The notes below the pieces were generated by a model. It ran no database searches, was not told where the DNA came from, and worked only from the letters and a program-made list of their open reading frames with translations. This document shows, piece after piece, positions 17,601 through 24,842 of a DNA stretch of 64,000 bases; positions within the stretch are counted from its first letter, which is position 1; every line of letters starts with the position of its first letter. This DNA comes from Streptomyces vinaceus. Lineage in GTDB: Bacteria > Actinomycetota > Actinomycetes > Streptomycetales > Streptomycetaceae. Location of the stretch: positions 744,001 to 808,000 of the forward strand of contig NZ_CP023692.1 of the NCBI RefSeq assembly GCF_008704935.1, in the 5' to 3' direction. The position numbers and the translations under genes are program-made.

Positions 17601-19639
17601 TCGGAGCGCAGGTTCCAGTAGCCGCCGTCGATGTCGACGGTGAAGACGTTGCCGGGGTCGGTGTGCCAGTAGCCCTCGACGCCGCCGTTGCCGTAGTGGG
17701 CCCAGAAGACGAGCAGTTCGCCGTCGACGTAGTGGAATCCGTAGCGGCGCGCGTTGCTGCTCGCGGCCCGCAGGTCGTGGGTGAGGACGGTGGATTCGGC
17801 GTCGATGACGCGGACCTGCTGGGAGTTGGCGACGATCAGGTGGGGCCAGGCCTCGACGACGGTCAGATCGTGCCCGCCCCGGCCGGCGGGGGTCATCTCG
17901 GCGACGGCGCTCTCCCAGGCGGGCCAGGAGAGTTCCTCGAAGAGCCCGGCGCGCAGGGTGCGGGCGAGGGTCTCGCCGAGGTCTGCGGCGGCGGCGAGGG
18001 CCACTTCCTCACGGGCGAGTTCGAGGGCCTCGGCGGGCAGCCAGGTCAGCCGGCGGATGGCGTCGGGCAGTCCGGGCAGACCGGCGGCGGTGGAAGCGGC
18101 GGCCACCTCGTGCATCCACTCGGTGAGCATCGGGCGGCCGCCGGGCGAGGCCGCCAGCAGCCGCATGACCTCCACCGCGTGGTCGTCGCCGCCCTGGCCG
18201 TAGGCGGCGCGCCGGAACGCGGGCCGGAAGCGCGGGTCGGCGGCGATGGCGAGGAGGTCGCGCCGCTCGTCGCGGCGCGCCCAGTCGGCCAGGTTCAGCT
18301 GGTCGTGGCGCCGGCGGGAGCCCGGGTCGGGCTCGGGGTCGGTGACCGGGACGTCCAGGGAGAGCAGCAGGTCGAGCAGGTCGGCGTCCTCGACGCCCAC
18401 CTTCAGGCCCGTTTCGCGGCCGGGTCCGGCGAGTTCGGCCCGCTCGGCGAGTTCGGCGCGCAGCCGCCCGGCGGCGCGGGTGACGAGGTCGAGCAGGGCG
18501 GGCAGGGTGGGGCGCGAGCCCCAGCCGCTGTGGCGGGCGGCGTGGAAGCGTTCGAGCCAGCCGGCGGCGCCGTCGGAGCAGCGCTGGTCGGCGGGCAGGT
18601 CGGCGCTGACGAGCCCGGCGGTGGCGCCGGATTCCTCCAGCAGGCCCAGCCACAGCTCGGGGAGCTCTCCGTCGCCGCCGCCGGGCGGCATCAGGCCGAG
18701 CAGGGTGCCCCGTACGGAGGGCACCCGGCGGGCCAGCGCAACGAGCGCGCTGCGGTGGGTCTTCCACCAGCCGTACGCGGCGCGCAGCGTGGCGGGCAGC
18801 GGGAGCAGCTCGGCGAGGTAGTCCTGCTCGGCCTCGGTGCCGGTCAGGCCGGCCGCGCGGGCGAGGCGGCGCAGTTCGGTGGCGGCCTGCGCGGAGGGCG
18901 GCAGCCCGCCCGCGGTACGGCGCACGCACAGCCGGCGGAAACGCTCGTACGCCTCGGCGGGGCTGACGCGGGCCGACAGTTCCTTGGCATAGCCGGTGAG
19001 CACCTTCACGGGGAGGGCGCCGACGAGGGCGAATTCGAGGAACACCCCGTCGAGGCGGTCCTCGTCGACGGCCAGGCCGTGCTGTGCCTCGCTGGTGCGG
19101 GCGCGGCCGAACAGCTGGGCGGCGTACGTGGTGTTCTCGACGGCGAGGAAGACGCGGGCGGCCTGCTCGTAGAAGACGGGCAGGAAGTGCGGGACGGCGG
19201 CGCCGAGCCGGCCGGCCAGTTCGTGGCAGGCGTCGAGGGCGGCCTTGGGCTTGGTCTTGGCCGTACGGGCGAGCCGGTCGAGCTCGGGGACCACGGCGAG
19301 GGCGTGGTGTCCGTCCTCCGGGTGGTGGACGAGGACCCATTCGGGGAAGCCGAGGGCCTGGCGCTGACCGAGGCCGACCACGGGCGGCGGGCCCCCGGCC
19401 TCGTCGGGCACGAGCCCGAGGAACCCGGCGGCGAGGTCCTCCGCCGGGCCCAGTTCGGCGGCGGCGAGCCGGACGACGACGCGGTCGTCGGGCAGGGCGG
19501 GGTGGCGGTAGGTGCGTGCGGTCAGGTCGACCGCGGAGGGGCCGGCGCCCTCGGTGCCGCTGGGCAGCACGGCGCCGGCCTTGAGCAGCACCTCGGCGGT
19601 CTCCGCCGTGATGTCCTTCGTGTCGCTGGTGGTGCTCAT
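14672..19639 (-). CDS. Giant (1655-aa) conserved protein of the MoxR operon
   Basis: A 1655-residue cytoplasmic protein with no signal peptide or membrane segment. It starts at 19639 in a 4-base overlap with the upstream gene. The chain is mostly helical with many Leu/Ala repeats. Around residues 630-870 it turns into strand-rich sequence with repeated Trp/Gly turns (HLIVANSQQVRVID, GYWHTDPGNVF, SYWVWQRRD), which looks like beta-propeller blades. The C-terminal 100 residues contain a helical region ending in a highly basic tail. I do not recognise a catalytic motif. Its place between the DUF4132-like and MoxR genes suggests it is the large scaffold or client-binding subunit of the system. Homologues in Streptomyces are, to my knowledge, annotated only as hypothetical or DNA-binding. 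Confidence 0.8.
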   Translation of the reverse strand: MSTTSDTKDITAETAEVLLKAGAVLPSGTEGAGPSAVDLTARTYRHPALPDDRVVVRLAAAELGPAEDLAAGFLGLVPDEAGGPPPVVGLGQRQALGFPEWVLVHHPEDGHHALAVVPELDRLARTAKTKPKAALDACHELAGRLGAAVPHFLPVFYEQAARVFLAVENTTYAAQLFGRARTSEAQHGLAVDEDRLDGVFLEFALVGALPVKVLTGYAKELSARVSPAEAYERFRRLCVRRTAGGLPPSAQAATELRRLARAAGLTGTEAEQDYLAELLPLPATLRAAYGWWKTHRSALVALARRVPSVRGTLLGLMPPGGGDGELPELWLGLLEESGATAGLVSADLPADQRCSDGAAGWLERFHAARHSGWGSRPTLPALLDLVTRAAGRLRAELAERAELAGPGRETGLKVGVEDADLLDLLLSLDVPVTDPEPDPGSRRRHDQLNLADWARRDERRDLLAIAADPRFRPAFRRAAYGQGGDDHAVEVMRLLAASPGGRPMLTEWMHEVAAASTAAGLPGLPDAIRRLTWLPAEALELAREEVALAAAADLGETLARTLRAGLFEELSWPAWESAVAEMTPAGRGGHDLTVVEAWPHLIVANSQQVRVIDAESTVLTHDLRAASSNARRYGFHYVDGELLVFWAHYGNGGVEGYWHTDPGNVFTVDIDGGYWNLRSDDITLPLPGGGRVTGGGVLHAGDTKVPAERRLLSDGTSYWVWQRRDQEHEGGWREYDPADGALGRYSAPAFLADALSAHPGNGNTVPAQSCWLRPAPAVEGSVLGAPAEGLLGWRAVRVPGQGWEASDTGGRRIAVPEGSEMPVAALTFPGDERPRALTHRWRELSISDPEGVVTTQSRGDYRTAAFATGSVELPPLPFWYALRPRDPEASAALRAADGASIGVLLKAAAAAETATDLPGLVRAALPQVTAPQLIGGIVEVLRFALTQQEALDGVAARLDPDSPAGDREPEGPTDELVAEALHGLVGTGYYRWGAQSDVAHRYLDGLVRAAADTASAAVPGRLHFDLPALPYSALPFTPLLDQPAAIAYRAVAVGTTEEQRAALSTLLGRVDALGLDSAKGSADRWRRVLVHLDQRHLRSPDGIERNTSHRSLLPLGGGAVLGLTEHDVSVSDGHEFGALLYDPAGRFTVPGPYTVRGAAPLGDRERDPGWLALFLTEAAERGPAPFFPEAAEEFARLTGVSSTLARLLLAGLPNIDSYEHHFLPAELRTALGVKAADAKHARSELKSLQIEVRREVVAALLPADPARLWTEGPDVAAAAQVWNARVGRRTPVPEWLLAEATRAAKTGWSTHRALAAVLDPAQSPALSADVAWEVKGDHVEPAEPATEPFTSTVLTGALTLTAWMAHRLPAGDPLRAALPPALTAVRQRLAAPELMLSIGHFTHLPDFRKAAGTPTETGEGYERYGAVVMATYDDRPRPALRTALLDSTGSDPYLPALRGDDQQPSSVETALRAVHDPRFAALLADPGAPAAGTVDKDGTWWPQDPSRSVPELVAEVSEACGLGADAAAVYLALLAMPDPTDRNVARWTGWKPARLKAARAELAATELVVTASRTRAGRSLFLPGGWAEMSSPVLPVELWKLPMYGLAPGGRPVLGVLVPDAPAADLYRRAWQRVRQGDVPRFEALKVKRTRPRRR

Positions 19640-20505
19640 CGCGCGTCCCCGCCCTCTTCGATCTTGCGCCCGGCGTACAGCGCCGCGGCCATCCGCATTC
19701 CCTCGGACCAGGCGACCGGTCCGACCTCCGTCAGCCGCACCGCCCGGCCGTTCTCGTCGTGCCAGCTCAGGGCGCCGGTGCTCGTCTCGTCCTCGTAGTA
19801 CGGCTCCCCGATCCAGACGGCCGCCTCGGTGCCCCGGCCGGTGTCGCGGACCTTGCAGGTCGCGTAGCCGCCGGAGACCCGGTACCCGAGGCCGGTCGCC
19901 CGCGCGGCCAGGCCGAAGCGGCTGGCGAAGACCCCGCCCGCGTAGTCCCGTACCTCGGTGGCGGTGGCGGCGAGCCCCTCGGGCTTCTCCCAGGTCGGCC
20001 GGTGGATCTGCTCGACGCGCTGCACGATGCCGAGTTCGGCCGCGAAGTCCCGTACGTCGTCCAGGTCGGGCAGCAGCACCGGGTGCGGCAGGGTCACCGT
20101 GCGCGGGGAGAGCCGTACGGTCTCGCCGTCGAGGTTGACCACCTTCAGCTCACCGGAGGCGGTGGCGTCCCGCAGGAACCCCACCTCGTCCGGGTCCTCG
20201 CCGACCACGGCCATGTCGCGCAGCGCGCTCTGCCACGCCTCGTCCGGCCAGACCCGGGCGAGCAGCGCCGTCGGCACGGGCAGCGAGGACACCATCCAGG
20301 TGTCCACCTGGGCGATGCAGGCGGCCTCGTGCCGCTCCAGCCATTCGGCGAGCCGGCGCAGCCGGTCCACCTCGGGGTGGTCGCGCAGGGCCTTGGGCAG
20401 TGTCTTCAACTGCCGCCCCGCCGCGCGCCCGGTGGTGGAACGCGCCGCCACCCTGCCTTCCACCAGGGCGATCTCGTACCCCTCGCCCGCCGCCAGCCAT
20501 GCCAT
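19636..20505 (-). CDS. DUF4132-like protein, first gene of the MoxR operon
   Basis: A 289-aa protein. Its central and C-terminal parts match the look of DUF4132: the stretch VWPDEAWQSALRDMAVV, then GELKVVNLDG, then a core of PHPVLLPDLDDVRDFAAELGI followed by QRVEQIHRPTW. In E. coli the DUF4132 protein YehI is encoded in the same neighbourhood as the MoxR ATPase YehL, which supports a shared pathway. There is no known biochemical role. The ATG at 20505 has GAGGGG about 12 bases upstream. It is the promoter-proximal gene; the 271-base region upstream is shared with a divergent gene. Confidence 0.78.
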   Translation of the reverse strand: MAWLAAGEGYEIALVEGRVAARSTTGRAAGRQLKTLPKALRDHPEVDRLRRLAEWLERHEAACIAQVDTWMVSSLPVPTALLARVWPDEAWQSALRDMAVVGEDPDEVGFLRDATASGELKVVNLDGETVRLSPRTVTLPHPVLLPDLDDVRDFAAELGIVQRVEQIHRPTWEKPEGLAATATEVRDYAGGVFASRFGLAARATGLGYRVSGGYATCKVRDTGRGTEAAVWIGEPYYEDETSTGALSWHDENGRAVRLTEVGPVAWSEGMRMAAALYAGRKIEEGGDAR

Positions 20506-20776
20506 CAGTACGTGCCCCTCCGCCTGCCCGAGTCCCGGATGCGCGCAGCGTCGACCAGGGGGCGAATCCCCCCTGAGCTGCGGTATGTCGGGAGACTAGC
20601 GAGGGCCTCTGACAACGCCCGTCGAGGGGCCCCGCTCGGCTGCCGCCCGGGCGTCCCGCGAAGGGCACGGCCGGGGGGTGGCGCGGGCGCACCGGGTGGG
20701 ATGTCCGGTTGATTGTCCGGTTCTGGGTAGTCTTCCCGGGACAGTGTGCGGGGCGGAGCCGGCTCGGGGTGGGTTC
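20506..20776. promoter_or_regulatory. Divergent intergenic region of the MoxR operon
   Basis: 271 bases without a gene. A 7-base inverted repeat, CAGGGGG and CCCCCTG (20556-20575), lies in the untranslated leader of the MoxR operon. On the plus strand a TAGTCT at 20728-20733 sits 16 bases after CGGTTG, a plausible but weak promoter for the HNH lipoprotein. Nothing else recognisable is present. Confidence 0.3.
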
Positions 20777-21502
20777 ATGGGACGTCAGATACGGGTACGG
20801 GGCGCGGCCTTGGCGGTGACGGTGCTGCTGGCCGTGGCCGGCTGCTCGGGCACCGGCGCCGCGCCGGGCAAGGACGCGAAGCCGTCGGCGGGCGGTGCGT
20901 CGTCCTCGGCGCCGGGCGGCTCGGACGCCAAACCGGCCTCGGGGGACGTGCTGCCGGGCATGGTCGGCGTGGAGGTCGCCCGTACGCAGCTGGCCGCGCT
21001 GAAGGTGGCACCGCCCGGGACCATGGCCGGCTACAGCCGGGCCAAGTTCACCCACTGGGCGGAGCAGGGCAACAAGTGCGACACCCGCGAGGTCGTCCTC
21101 AAGCGCGACGGCACGGACGTCAAGCAGGACTCCGAGTGCAAGGCCGTCTCCGGCACCTGGAAGAGCCTGTACGACGGGGCCGTGGTCACCGAGGCCTCGA
21201 AGATGGACATCGACCACATCGTGCCGCTCGCCGAGGGCTGGCGCTCGGGCGCGGCCGGCTGGGACGCGGCGCGGCGCAAGGCCTTCGCCAACGATCTCAC
21301 CCACCCCCAGCTGCTGTCGGTGACGGCGGCCACGAACCGCTCGAAGGGCGACCAGAGCCCCGACCTGTGGCAGCCGCCGGACAAGTCGAGCTGGTGCCAG
21401 TACGGGCGGGCGTGGACCACCGTGAAGTCGACGTACGGCCTGACCGTGACGGAAGCGGAGAAGAAGATGCTCACCGCGATGCTGGACAGCTGCGCGGCCT
21501 GA
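20777..21502 (+). CDS. HNH-family (DUF1524/GmrSD-type) nuclease-like lipoprotein
   Basis: A 241-aa exported lipoprotein. The signal peptide ends in VAGC with the lipid-bearing Cys at 23, followed by an Ala/Ser/Gly-rich linker to about residue 60. The C-terminal domain has MDIDHIVPLAEGWRSGAAGWD, then HPQLLSVTAATNRSKGDQSP. This is the D-H-x-x-P plus N-R-x-K-x-D signature of secreted HNH/DUF1524 endonucleases. Two further Cys pairs (CDTRE and SECK; WCQYG and DSCAA) suggest disulphides, fitting an extracellular site. It may degrade DNA outside the cell, but this is family inference. The gene following starts 30 bases later on the same strand. Confidence 0.85.
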   Translation: MGRQIRVRGAALAVTVLLAVAGCSGTGAAPGKDAKPSAGGASSSAPGGSDAKPASGDVLPGMVGVEVARTQLAALKVAPPGTMAGYSRAKFTHWAEQGNKCDTREVVLKRDGTDVKQDSECKAVSGTWKSLYDGAVVTEASKMDIDHIVPLAEGWRSGAAGWDAARRKAFANDLTHPQLLSVTAATNRSKGDQSPDLWQPPDKSSWCQYGRAWTTVKSTYGLTVTEAEKKMLTAMLDSCAA

Positions 21503-21532
21503 CAGGACGACGGGACGACAGGACGACAGGAC

Positions 21533-21817
21533 ATGACCGGACGACAGCAGTGGTGCGACGCGGTCCTGGCCGGACCGGGCGGGGCGATGACGGACGAGGT
21601 CGGGGTCATCACGGGCCCGCTGACCCTGAGGACGACGGTGCTCCCGGACGGCGGCCGGGTGCGGATCGAGGTCCAGTACGAGGACGCGGAGGAGTGGTAC
21701 ACCCTGACGGGCAGCCCGGTCCCCCACCGCGGCGACCCGGCGGCCGTCCACTCGGCCGCCCTCGCCGCGGTCCGCGCCGGCCACGCCGCCGAAGCCCCCC
21801 GCCAGGCCCGTTCCTGA
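21533..21817 (+). CDS. Small hypothetical protein
   Basis: The 94-aa reading frame starts with ATG and an AGGAC seven to eleven bases upstream. It has good third-position GC and alternating strand sequence (VGVITGPLTLRTTVLPDGG, then RVRIEVQYEDAEEWYTLTG), ending in an Ala-rich helix. The upstream bases contain short repeats of GACGACAG. It could be a two-gene unit with the HNH lipoprotein. I do not recognise the family. Confidence 0.55.
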   Translation: MTGRQQWCDAVLAGPGGAMTDEVGVITGPLTLRTTVLPDGGRVRIEVQYEDAEEWYTLTGSPVPHRGDPAAVHSAALAAVRAGHAAEAPRQARS

Positions 21818-21886
21818 CCCGCCGCGGCACACCCGGCCGGGCCCCGGACCGACCCGGCGCGGCGGACCCGGGCCGTGTTCAGCATC

Positions 21887-22543
21887 ATGATCCCCATGAC
21901 ACCGATATCCGCACCGACACCGATCACCGGCATGGACCTGACCGGCTTCACCGAGCGCGAGCAGGGGGTCTGGACCGACGAGACGGGCCTGGTCCTGTCG
22001 GTCCACTTCTTCCCCCTGGTCCCGGACCTGCCGGCGCCGCTGCACGAGGTCGACCGGCTCCGCCACGGCCTGGCGCGGTCCGCGGCCCGGGCCGGCGGAG
22101 GGCTGATCGAGGCCGTACCCGGCGCGGTGGACTCCGTCCCGGCCGTACGGCAACTGGTCAAGGTCCCGCGGCCGGGCACCGAGCACGGGCTGGCTTTCCT
22201 CGCCTCCTGGACCCTCCCGAAGGCGGCATGCAGCACGGTGGTCAAGGTGCAGGCGGCCGAGCGGGGCACGAGCGGGATGCGGGAGGCCCTCGTCGGCGCC
22301 CGGGTGGGCCACGAGAACTACTTCCGCCCGCATCCGTACGGGCCGGACGTATCGGGCGGCCTGCCGTACCACGTCGCCGACCTGGAGGAGTGGGACGCCC
22401 AGTTCCCCGAGCACCCGCTGACGCTGGTCCGCGGGGCGCTGCGGCGGATCGCCCCCACCGTGGTCCTGGAGGAGGGCTTCAAGTCCCTCCCGCCGTTCGG
22501 CCCGCCGGCCGCCCCGCGTCGCCCCTGGTTCCGCCGGGCCTGA
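21887..22543 (+). CDS. Hypothetical protein, about 218 aa
   Basis: A cytoplasmic protein with good coding character throughout and no signal peptide. Motif-like stretches include LVLSVHFFPLVPDLPAPL, an Arg/Ala-rich helix, and a conserved-looking GHENYFRPHPYGPD followed by LPYHVADLEEWDAQFPEHPL. This pattern is shared by a family of Streptomyces hypothetical proteins whose role I do not know. The start is uncertain: GTG 21875, ATG 21887 and ATG 21896 are all possible and none has a clear ribosome binding site. It is convergent with the GNAT gene, which ends 28 bases beyond. Confidence 0.6.
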   Translation: MIPMTPISAPTPITGMDLTGFTEREQGVWTDETGLVLSVHFFPLVPDLPAPLHEVDRLRHGLARSAARAGGGLIEAVPGAVDSVPAVRQLVKVPRPGTEHGLAFLASWTLPKAACSTVVKVQAAERGTSGMREALVGARVGHENYFRPHPYGPDVSGGLPYHVADLEEWDAQFPEHPLTLVRGALRRIAPTVVLEEGFKSLPPFGPPAAPRRPWFRRA

Positions 22544-22571
22544 CCCAGCGGCCGGGCGGGCGCCTTCCGGG

Positions 22572-23105
22572 TCAGGCCTCGTACTCGGTCAGGTCGATGC
22601 TGTGGACCTGGAGGAGATGGCCGTGCTCCGGGTCCGTGGTGTCGAGGTCGGCCACCATGCCCAGCTTCCGGATCACGTTCTCGGACTCCTCGTGGCCCGA
22701 CCGGTTGACCGCGATCACCTGGTCGAGGCCGCGGTCCTGGAGGGCGAACTCCAGCGTGGCCTGCGCGGCCTCCGAGGCGTAGCCCTGGCCCCAGTAGGGC
22801 CGGCCGAGCCGCCAGCTGATCGCCACGAAGTCGCGCACCTCGGCCGGGGAGTGCGCCACGGTCAGGCCGACCGCGCCGATCAGCTCGCCCGAGGCCAGCA
22901 GCTCGACGGCGAAGAGGCCGAAGCCCTCCTCGTCCCACTCCTCCTCCCAGCGCTCGATCTCCTCGGCGGTCTCGTCCAGGTCGAGGGTGGAGCCGTCGCC
23001 GATCCAGCGCATCACATCGGGGTCGGCGTTGATCTCCGACAGGGGGACGAGGTCGTCGTCGGTCCAGCGGCGCAGGAGCAGGCGGGGGGTGCGGATCTCG
23101 GTCAT
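22572..23105 (-). CDS. GNAT-family N-acetyltransferase (RimJ-like)
   Basis: A 177-aa protein of the GNAT fold. It opens with the RimJ/RimL-type TPRLLLRRWTDDDLVPLSEINADPDVMRWIG. The acetyl-CoA site is in RLGRPYWGQGYASEAAQATLEFA, and the C-terminal element is NRSGHEESENVIRKLGM. This subfamily transfers acetyl groups to protein N termini or small amines; the substrate here is unknown. The ATG at 23105 begins the conserved TPRLLLR segment, so upstream codons are not needed. Confidence 0.88.
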   Translation of the reverse strand: MTEIRTPRLLLRRWTDDDLVPLSEINADPDVMRWIGDGSTLDLDETAEEIERWEEEWDEEGFGLFAVELLASGELIGAVGLTVAHSPAEVRDFVAISWRLGRPYWGQGYASEAAQATLEFALQDRGLDQVIAVNRSGHEESENVIRKLGMVADLDTTDPEHGHLLQVHSIDLTEYEA

Positions 23106-23194
23106 GCCCCCATCCTGCCGAACACCGCCGACCAGCGGTAATCGGGTCCGCCCGGGCGGCCCGCGCGGACCCGGCCGGCGCCCCCGGCCGCAGG

Positions 23195-23458
23195 TCACGG
23201 GGCGTGGAAGCGGACCTCCGCAGCCTGCGGGCCCGGGCCGTCGAGCAGGCCCACCAGGTGCAGGGTCTGCTGGCCGACCGTGAAGCTGCCGGTGGGGAAG
23301 GGAGGTTCGGGCCGCACCACGCGGACGTCCGAGGAGGCGGAAGCGGAAGCGGCCGGCGGCCCGGCCGCCACCGCCGTGCCCGCCGCCGAGAGGGGCAGCG
23401 GCAGCGGCAGCAGGAAGACGAGTAACGCGAGGGCTGCGGCGGTTCGGCGTCGATTCAT
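23195..23458 (-). CDS. Small secreted protein
   Basis: An 87-aa product with a clear signal peptide: MNRRRTAAALALLVFLLPLP, then an Ala-rich cleavage zone. The mature part is only about 50 residues, Pro/Ser-rich, with a short strand segment (FTVGQQTLHLVGLLDGPG). No cysteines. The ribosome binding site is weak. No known family; the signal peptide and intact third-position GC bias are the evidence that it is real. Confidence 0.5.
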   Translation of the reverse strand: MNRRRTAAALALLVFLLPLPLPLSAAGTAVAAGPPAASASASSDVRVVRPEPPFPTGSFTVGQQTLHLVGLLDGPGPQAAEVRFHAP

Positions 23459-23560
23459 GACGCCGAACCTATGCGGTGCCCGGTGCCCGATCGTCACCTC
23501 GCGGAAGGAGCGCGGCTCCCCCCTGCGGGGGAACGCCGGCTCCCCCTCCCGGAGGAGGCG

Positions 23561-24553
23561 TCAGGCCACCGTGATCGCGTCCAGCTTCGCCCGCAGGTAC
23601 GTGTGGGAGTCCACGGGCTCGTGCACCACCCGGCCCACCGGCGGCGGCAGCGACTCGACCCGGGTGTGCGGATCGCACTCGTAGAAGTAGACCAGCGAAA
23701 CCAGCTCTTCGGCCGGGGCGTCCGCGGGCGGTGGCAGCACCCGGTGGCGGCCGGCGCGCCAGCGGTCGCCCGTCCAGCGGGCCATCAGGTCGCCGATGTT
23801 CACGGTGAGCGCGGCCGGGTCGTACGGGGCGTCCTGCCAGCCGTCGGCGTCGGTGTGGATCTGGAGGCCGCCCGAGCCCGGCTCGCGGTCGAGGACCGTG
23901 ACCGTCCCGAAGTCCGTGTGGGCCCCGATGCGGAACTGACCGGGCAGCGGATCGCCGAGCACCTCCGTGCCCGGGTACCAGTTGAGGTTGAACCCCCAGG
24001 TGGGGTGGCCGGTGTGGCGGGTGAAGCGGTCGGCTTCGAGGCCGAGTGCGGTGGCGAGGAGCTCCAGCAGCTCGTCGGACAGTGCACGCATCCGGGCGGT
24101 GTACTCGATGACCAGCGGCCGCAGCGCCGGCACCTCGGCCGGCCAGGCGTTCGGCCGGAACCACTCGGCGTCCACGGACGGGTCCCCGGTGGGCTCGTCG
24201 GCCGCGAAGGACCAGGACTCCTTGAGGTCGGGCGGCGAGGCGGCGCCCTCCGCGTAGCTGTTGGCCTCGGCGCCCGGGCCGAGCCAGCCGCGCCCGCCGA
24301 CCGCGACCGCGTACGGCTCCTTCGCGGCGGCGGGCAGCCGGAAGAACTCCCTGGCCGCCTCCCGGATCCGCGCCGGCAGCCGCGGATCCACCCCGTGCCC
24401 GGTGATCAGCAGGAACCCGGCGGCCTGGAGGGCCTCGTCCACGCGGGCGGCAATCCGCTCCCGCGCCCCGGCCTCGCCGGACCGCCACGGCCCGAGGTCG
24501 ATCACGGGAACCCGGGAACGAGCGTTGGCGGAGGAACCCGCGGAACTCGCCAT
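23561..24553 (-). CDS. 2-oxoglutarate/Fe(II)-dependent oxygenase, isopenicillin N synthase family
   Basis: The 330-aa protein has both halves of the IPNS-like fold. The N-terminal domain opens VPVIDLGPW and has GFLLITGHGVD. The jelly-roll core carries the iron ligands His-Asp in GAHTDFGTVTVL and the distal His in AGRHRVLPPP. The usual Arg-x-Ser for the co-substrate is replaced by LVSLVYF, which keeps the Ser but not the Arg. Such enzymes hydroxylate or desaturate small molecules; the substrate is unknown. No cluster partner lies beside it. A MITE-related sequence begins about 65 bases upstream of its start. Confidence 0.85.
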   Translation of the reverse strand: MASSAGSSANARSRVPVIDLGPWRSGEAGARERIAARVDEALQAAGFLLITGHGVDPRLPARIREAAREFFRLPAAAKEPYAVAVGGRGWLGPGAEANSYAEGAASPPDLKESWSFAADEPTGDPSVDAEWFRPNAWPAEVPALRPLVIEYTARMRALSDELLELLATALGLEADRFTRHTGHPTWGFNLNWYPGTEVLGDPLPGQFRIGAHTDFGTVTVLDREPGSGGLQIHTDADGWQDAPYDPAALTVNIGDLMARWTGDRWRAGRHRVLPPPADAPAEELVSLVYFYECDPHTRVESLPPPVGRVVHEPVDSHTYLRAKLDAITVA

Positions 24554-24619
24554 CAGGACCTGCCTTCCGAACCGGAATCCGACGTCCGCCCCGAGGCTAT
24601 CGCCCCGCTCAGCCGCCCG

Positions 24620-24641
24620 GATCCGAAAGACACCCCCCTAG
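24620..24641. repeat. Half copy of the GTGTCTTTCGGATC-type palindromic element
   Basis: GATCCGAAAGACAC at 24620-24633, followed by Cs and CTAG (24638-24641), is identical over 14 bases to the right arm of the complete element at 60541-60602. The left arm is missing. It directly abuts the larger element at 24642. Confidence 0.6.
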
Positions 24642-24842
24642 GTCGTGTCGTCAAAGTCCCGTCTGGTCGGCGGGGTCTGGCACGCACGCTCGCCGCGTTG
24701 TCGTCGGTCACCGACGTCCCCCAGCTACCGCTGGGAGGTGCCCCCACCGCGTCGATTCCCTCCTCCGCCTTGCGATCGCACGCACCAGACCCCGCCGACC
24801 ACCGCCCTGCCGGGGCGGCCGACGCCACTTTGACGACACTCC
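24642..24842. mobile_element. MITE-like inverted-repeat element bounded by CTAG
   Basis: A 201-base non-coding element with perfect 13-base terminal-type repeats: GTGTCGTCAAAGT at 24645-24657 and its complement at 24827-24839. It also has a perfect 17-base internal inverted repeat (24664-24680 and 24785-24801). Inside is the CCCCCAGCTACCGCTGGGAG hairpin that recurs in Streptomyces genomes. CTAG lies on both sides (24638-24641 and 24843-24846) and looks like a target duplication. No transposase is encoded, so any movement would need one in trans. The right CTAG contains the TAG stop codon of the WD40 regulator. Confidence 0.7.

Noticed and set aside
13331..19798. Very long open frame on the plus strand (over 2100 codons) across the MoxR operon
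   Set aside because: It is antisense to the 1655-aa and MoxR genes, has Gly/Arg/Gln-rich composition with no domains, and mirrors codon bias of the real strand.
24642..24842. Insertion sequence with transposase
   Set aside because: Only 201 bases and no reading frame with transposase motifs; treated as a non-autonomous element.
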